Positions 18,301-19,149 of a stretch of DNA of 19,149 bases are shown here, piece after piece; position 1 is the first letter of the stretch; each line of letters opens with the position of its first letter. The stretch spans positions 26,090 to 45,238 of the forward strand of contig DHJA01000149.1 in the NCBI GenBank assembly GCA_002404095.1, written 5' to 3'. The notes beneath the pieces were generated by a model, which had not been told where the DNA came from, searched no databases, and worked only from the letters and a program-made list of their open reading frames with translations. The stretch is from Planctomycetaceae bacterium UBA4732 (lineage in GTDB: Bacteria; Planctomycetota; Planctomycetia; Gemmatales; Gemmataceae). The translations under genes and the position numbers were made by a program.

Positions 18301-18511
18301 CAGCGGCCAAGTCTATAACGGTATCATTGGCCGGGAGACCGTCGACGCCTTGTATCTGGTGAACGCGGAACGGGCGGAGGTCCGACTGGCCCGGTCGATG
18401 ATCGATACGATCGAGCCGGGCAAGACGTCGATCATGCCGCAGGGGTTGGACGTGCAGTTGAGTCCACGGGAGCTTGCCGACGTGCTGGCGTTTCTGCAAT
18501 CGCTGCGATAG
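15374..18511 (+). CDS. PVC-type secreted dehydrogenase-propeller / HEAT / c-type cytochrome, paralogue 2
   Basis: A 1045-residue protein, similar along its whole length to the product of 10061-13138. Order: signal sequence (hydrophobic 15-31), propeller dehydrogenase-like domain (about 48-400, VPPGFVAELVAGPP to HPTDVLEDADGSLLVVDTG), HEAT-like repeats (about 420-870), and the C-terminal heme domain with CSTCH (C924, C927, H928) and GGRIGPDL. It should be exported and bind one covalent c-heme; the substrate is unknown. I chose the ATG at 15374 because AAGGAG lies 6 bases before it and the signal sequence then starts at once. An upstream GTG at 15311 would add 21 polar residues in front of the signal. 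It keeps a propeller loop (KGTGVADQ) that paralogue 1 lacks. It has no operon partner on either side. Confidence 0.93.
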   Translation: MSKLAFPIVRPLRLKAAFLCLLALACVSILCQSDAADSPGPTSEAELPFKVPPGFVAELVAGPPLVEFPMFACFDDRGRLYVVDSAGVNELPDELSKNPPHRIRLLEDAKGDGRFDKSTVFANKLTYPQGVLWHDGAVYTASPPSLWRLEDTKGTGVADQRQELLTGFTFTKWADDLHGPFLGPDGRIYWTSGRYPHAVKRPGGEVLVKGNGPRILRCRPDGGDVEVFCNGIGNPVEVAFTEEGEAFAAGTFANRGRDRDDAILHAVAGGVYPILDRDVRTLEGMRHTGEPLPVLVHFGVVAPCGLMRYRGDALGSEYRDNLFSALFGARAVRRHILKRDGSTFQAVTEDFLVARADDFHPTDVLEDADGSLLVVDTGNWYNLCPSSQVGKTPVKGGVYRIRRKEAVPVNDPRGLALAWNKLAAGELVRLLDDDRFAVQDRAVEQLAKSGAGALASLKETVAEGAAPRGRRNAVWALTRIDENEARATVRLALADKDASVRQAAVHCAGLHRDGAALPRLLELLKSDAPPLRREAAAALGRLKNKTSAPALLEALADGPDRFLEHALIFSLIEITDRDSLVQALKDSRAVVRRGALIALDQMDGGNLTREMVAPLLDPAAPILRDEAMKLLATHPEWSKGFNDVFRRWLLDDNLEGQSPEELRRLLLAYCKDAALQDLIARALRRDKLPADTRLLLLETIAQAPLDKPPLTWVVELRWALEDKDERVVRQAVADLRTAGVADFDAALLRLASQEARPTQLRVEALAAAAPRITHLDKAHFNFLTKCLDKDQPPLLRLAAAGALGQAGLSENQLRALSAAIAVAGPLETPKLLPAYEKSANAEVGEQVLDALTKSPGLTSLTPDLLTRTLKGYPEKVRQTAAGLCKKLAVNGEKQTARLAELKPLLGKGDALQGRELFFGKKATCSTCHSVQSQGGRIGPDLSHIAASRSGPDLLEAVVFPSASFARGYEPFTITLHSGQVYNGIIGRETVDALYLVNAERAEVRLARSMIDTIEPGKTSIMPQGLDVQLSPRELADVLAFLQSLR

Positions 18512-18543
18512 GTGCGGAAAGCGTCGCTAATTTCAACACCTTT

Positions 18544-18575
18544 CCTCGTTCTCAAACTCCTGTTTGGGAACGAGG
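18544..18575. repeat. Single hairpin of the AAAC-TCC-GTTT repeat family
   Basis: Arms 18544-18557 and 18562-18575 match over 14 bp with one mismatch around a 4-base loop (TCCT). The core CGTTC(C/T)CAAAC...GTTTGGGAACG is the same as in hairpins 1 and 4 of the element at 9872-10018. It lies 32 bases after the stop of paralogue 2; no T run follows. Confidence 0.85.
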
Positions 18576-18607
18576 TCAATAACCACAAGTTAGGCGACTT
18601 CTCGGAG

Positions 18608-19149
18608 ATGAAAGCCGTGAGTACAGCCGAAGACGCCAATGGGAAGCAGTCTCGCCGAAACTGTATACCCCGGTGGATGGCTTTCCTCCTCGGTCTTATC
18701 GTTGCGTTGGTTGTGTATCCGCTCATGGTCGGTGTACTGCCGTGGGCCATTTCGTTGCTCCTGCCCCGTTACGGTTGGACGGAGAACGGCCCAGCGACTT
18801 GGAACCTGCTCGGATTGATCCCCGTCGTGGTCGGTATCGCAGGCCTCATCTGGGTGTTTAGCGTAATGTTGGCTCAGATCTTTAAGCTCCCTAAGACGGT
18901 GAAGCTGGAATGGACCTCGAGAATACTCGTGACGCATGGCCCCTTCGCATTCTCGCGTAATCCAATGTTTCTCGCTGGCTTTACCGTTTGGCTGGGCTGG
19001 GCGCTCTTTTTCGGCAGCGTTGTTATCTTGATCGTTTCCGTCCTCTTGTGGGCGGTAACGGATCGCCTCACGGTGTCACGGGAGGAACGCGCTTTGGAGG
19101 CGCGCTTCGGCGAGACCTATCGAGCGTACAAGACACGAGTGCCGCGGTG
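18608..19149 (+). CDS. Isoprenylcysteine methyltransferase-like membrane protein (partial)
   Basis: Only the first 180 codons are in the window. Four hydrophobic segments are visible (about 24-52, 65-88, 118-137 and 138-152). The part from GPFAFSRNPMFL (111-122) to EERALEARFGETYRAYKTRVPR (159-180) is the SAM-binding end of the ICMT / phospholipid methyltransferase-like family. In bacteria this family methylates small lipids or unknown acceptors at the membrane; the substrate cannot be read. It is nearly complete, since the family usually ends a few residues after the RVPR motif. The start is uncertain: the ATG at 18608 touches its GGAG, while a GTG at 18617 sits 9 bases after the same GGAG and may be the true start. 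Confidence 0.85.
   Translation, partial: MKAVSTAEDANGKQSRRNCIPRWMAFLLGLIVALVVYPLMVGVLPWAISLLLPRYGWTENGPATWNLLGLIPVVVGIAGLIWVFSVMLAQIFKLPKTVKLEWTSRILVTHGPFAFSRNPMFLAGFTVWLGWALFFGSVVILIVSVLLWAVTDRLTVSREERALEARFGETYRAYKTRVPR

Overview
The window looks like a piece of a planctomycete chromosome, probably from the Gemmata group or a relative. The reasons are high GC, two long genes for secreted proteins of the dehydrogenase-propeller / HEAT / CxxCH type that Planctomycetes carry in many paralogues, and several dispersed hairpin repeats in the spacers. I assign the phylum from these features only; no marker gene was compared.

Left part (1-6210, all minus strand). The window opens inside metH, cobalamin-dependent methionine synthase, cut in its B12-binding domain. 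Upstream of metH lie about 1.4 kb without a convincing gene. This stretch holds a very good minus-strand terminator, a hairpin-rich GC segment behind it, and a large inverted repeat. Next come a PEP mutase / isocitrate lyase superfamily gene and trpE, 42 bases apart and probably one unit transcribed trpE first.

Middle part (6423-14395). A small zinc-ribbon membrane protein on the plus strand converges on a minus-strand block. Read in the direction of transcription, that block is: sulfotransferase, PVC-type cytochrome c/dehydrogenase paralogue 1, DUF58 (von Willebrand A-like) membrane protein, a six-helix membrane protein, and a 94-residue membrane protein. The last three are joined by two 4-base ATGA overlaps and surely form one translation unit. 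Between paralogue 1 and the DUF58 gene sits a 147-bp element made of four small hairpins. It is flanked by a 48-bp direct duplication that contains the first codons of the DUF58 gene.

Right part (14478-19149, plus strand). An initiator tRNA gene (CAT anticodon, C1:A72 mismatch) has a possible promoter in front and a clear terminator behind. Two small broken genes follow: one seems internally deleted, the other is frameshifted in a run of five G. Then comes PVC-type paralogue 2, a further copy of the hairpin repeat, and the start of an isoprenylcysteine-methyltransferase-like membrane protein that runs off the window.

The genes do not form one obvious pathway. Housekeeping functions (metH, trpE, tRNA-fMet) alternate with planctomycete-specific secreted and membrane proteins. 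The most interesting signals are the repeat insertion that duplicated a gene start, the DUF58 protein with a membrane hairpin inside its vWA fold, the decayed small gene pair, and the structured terminator-bearing region ahead of metH.
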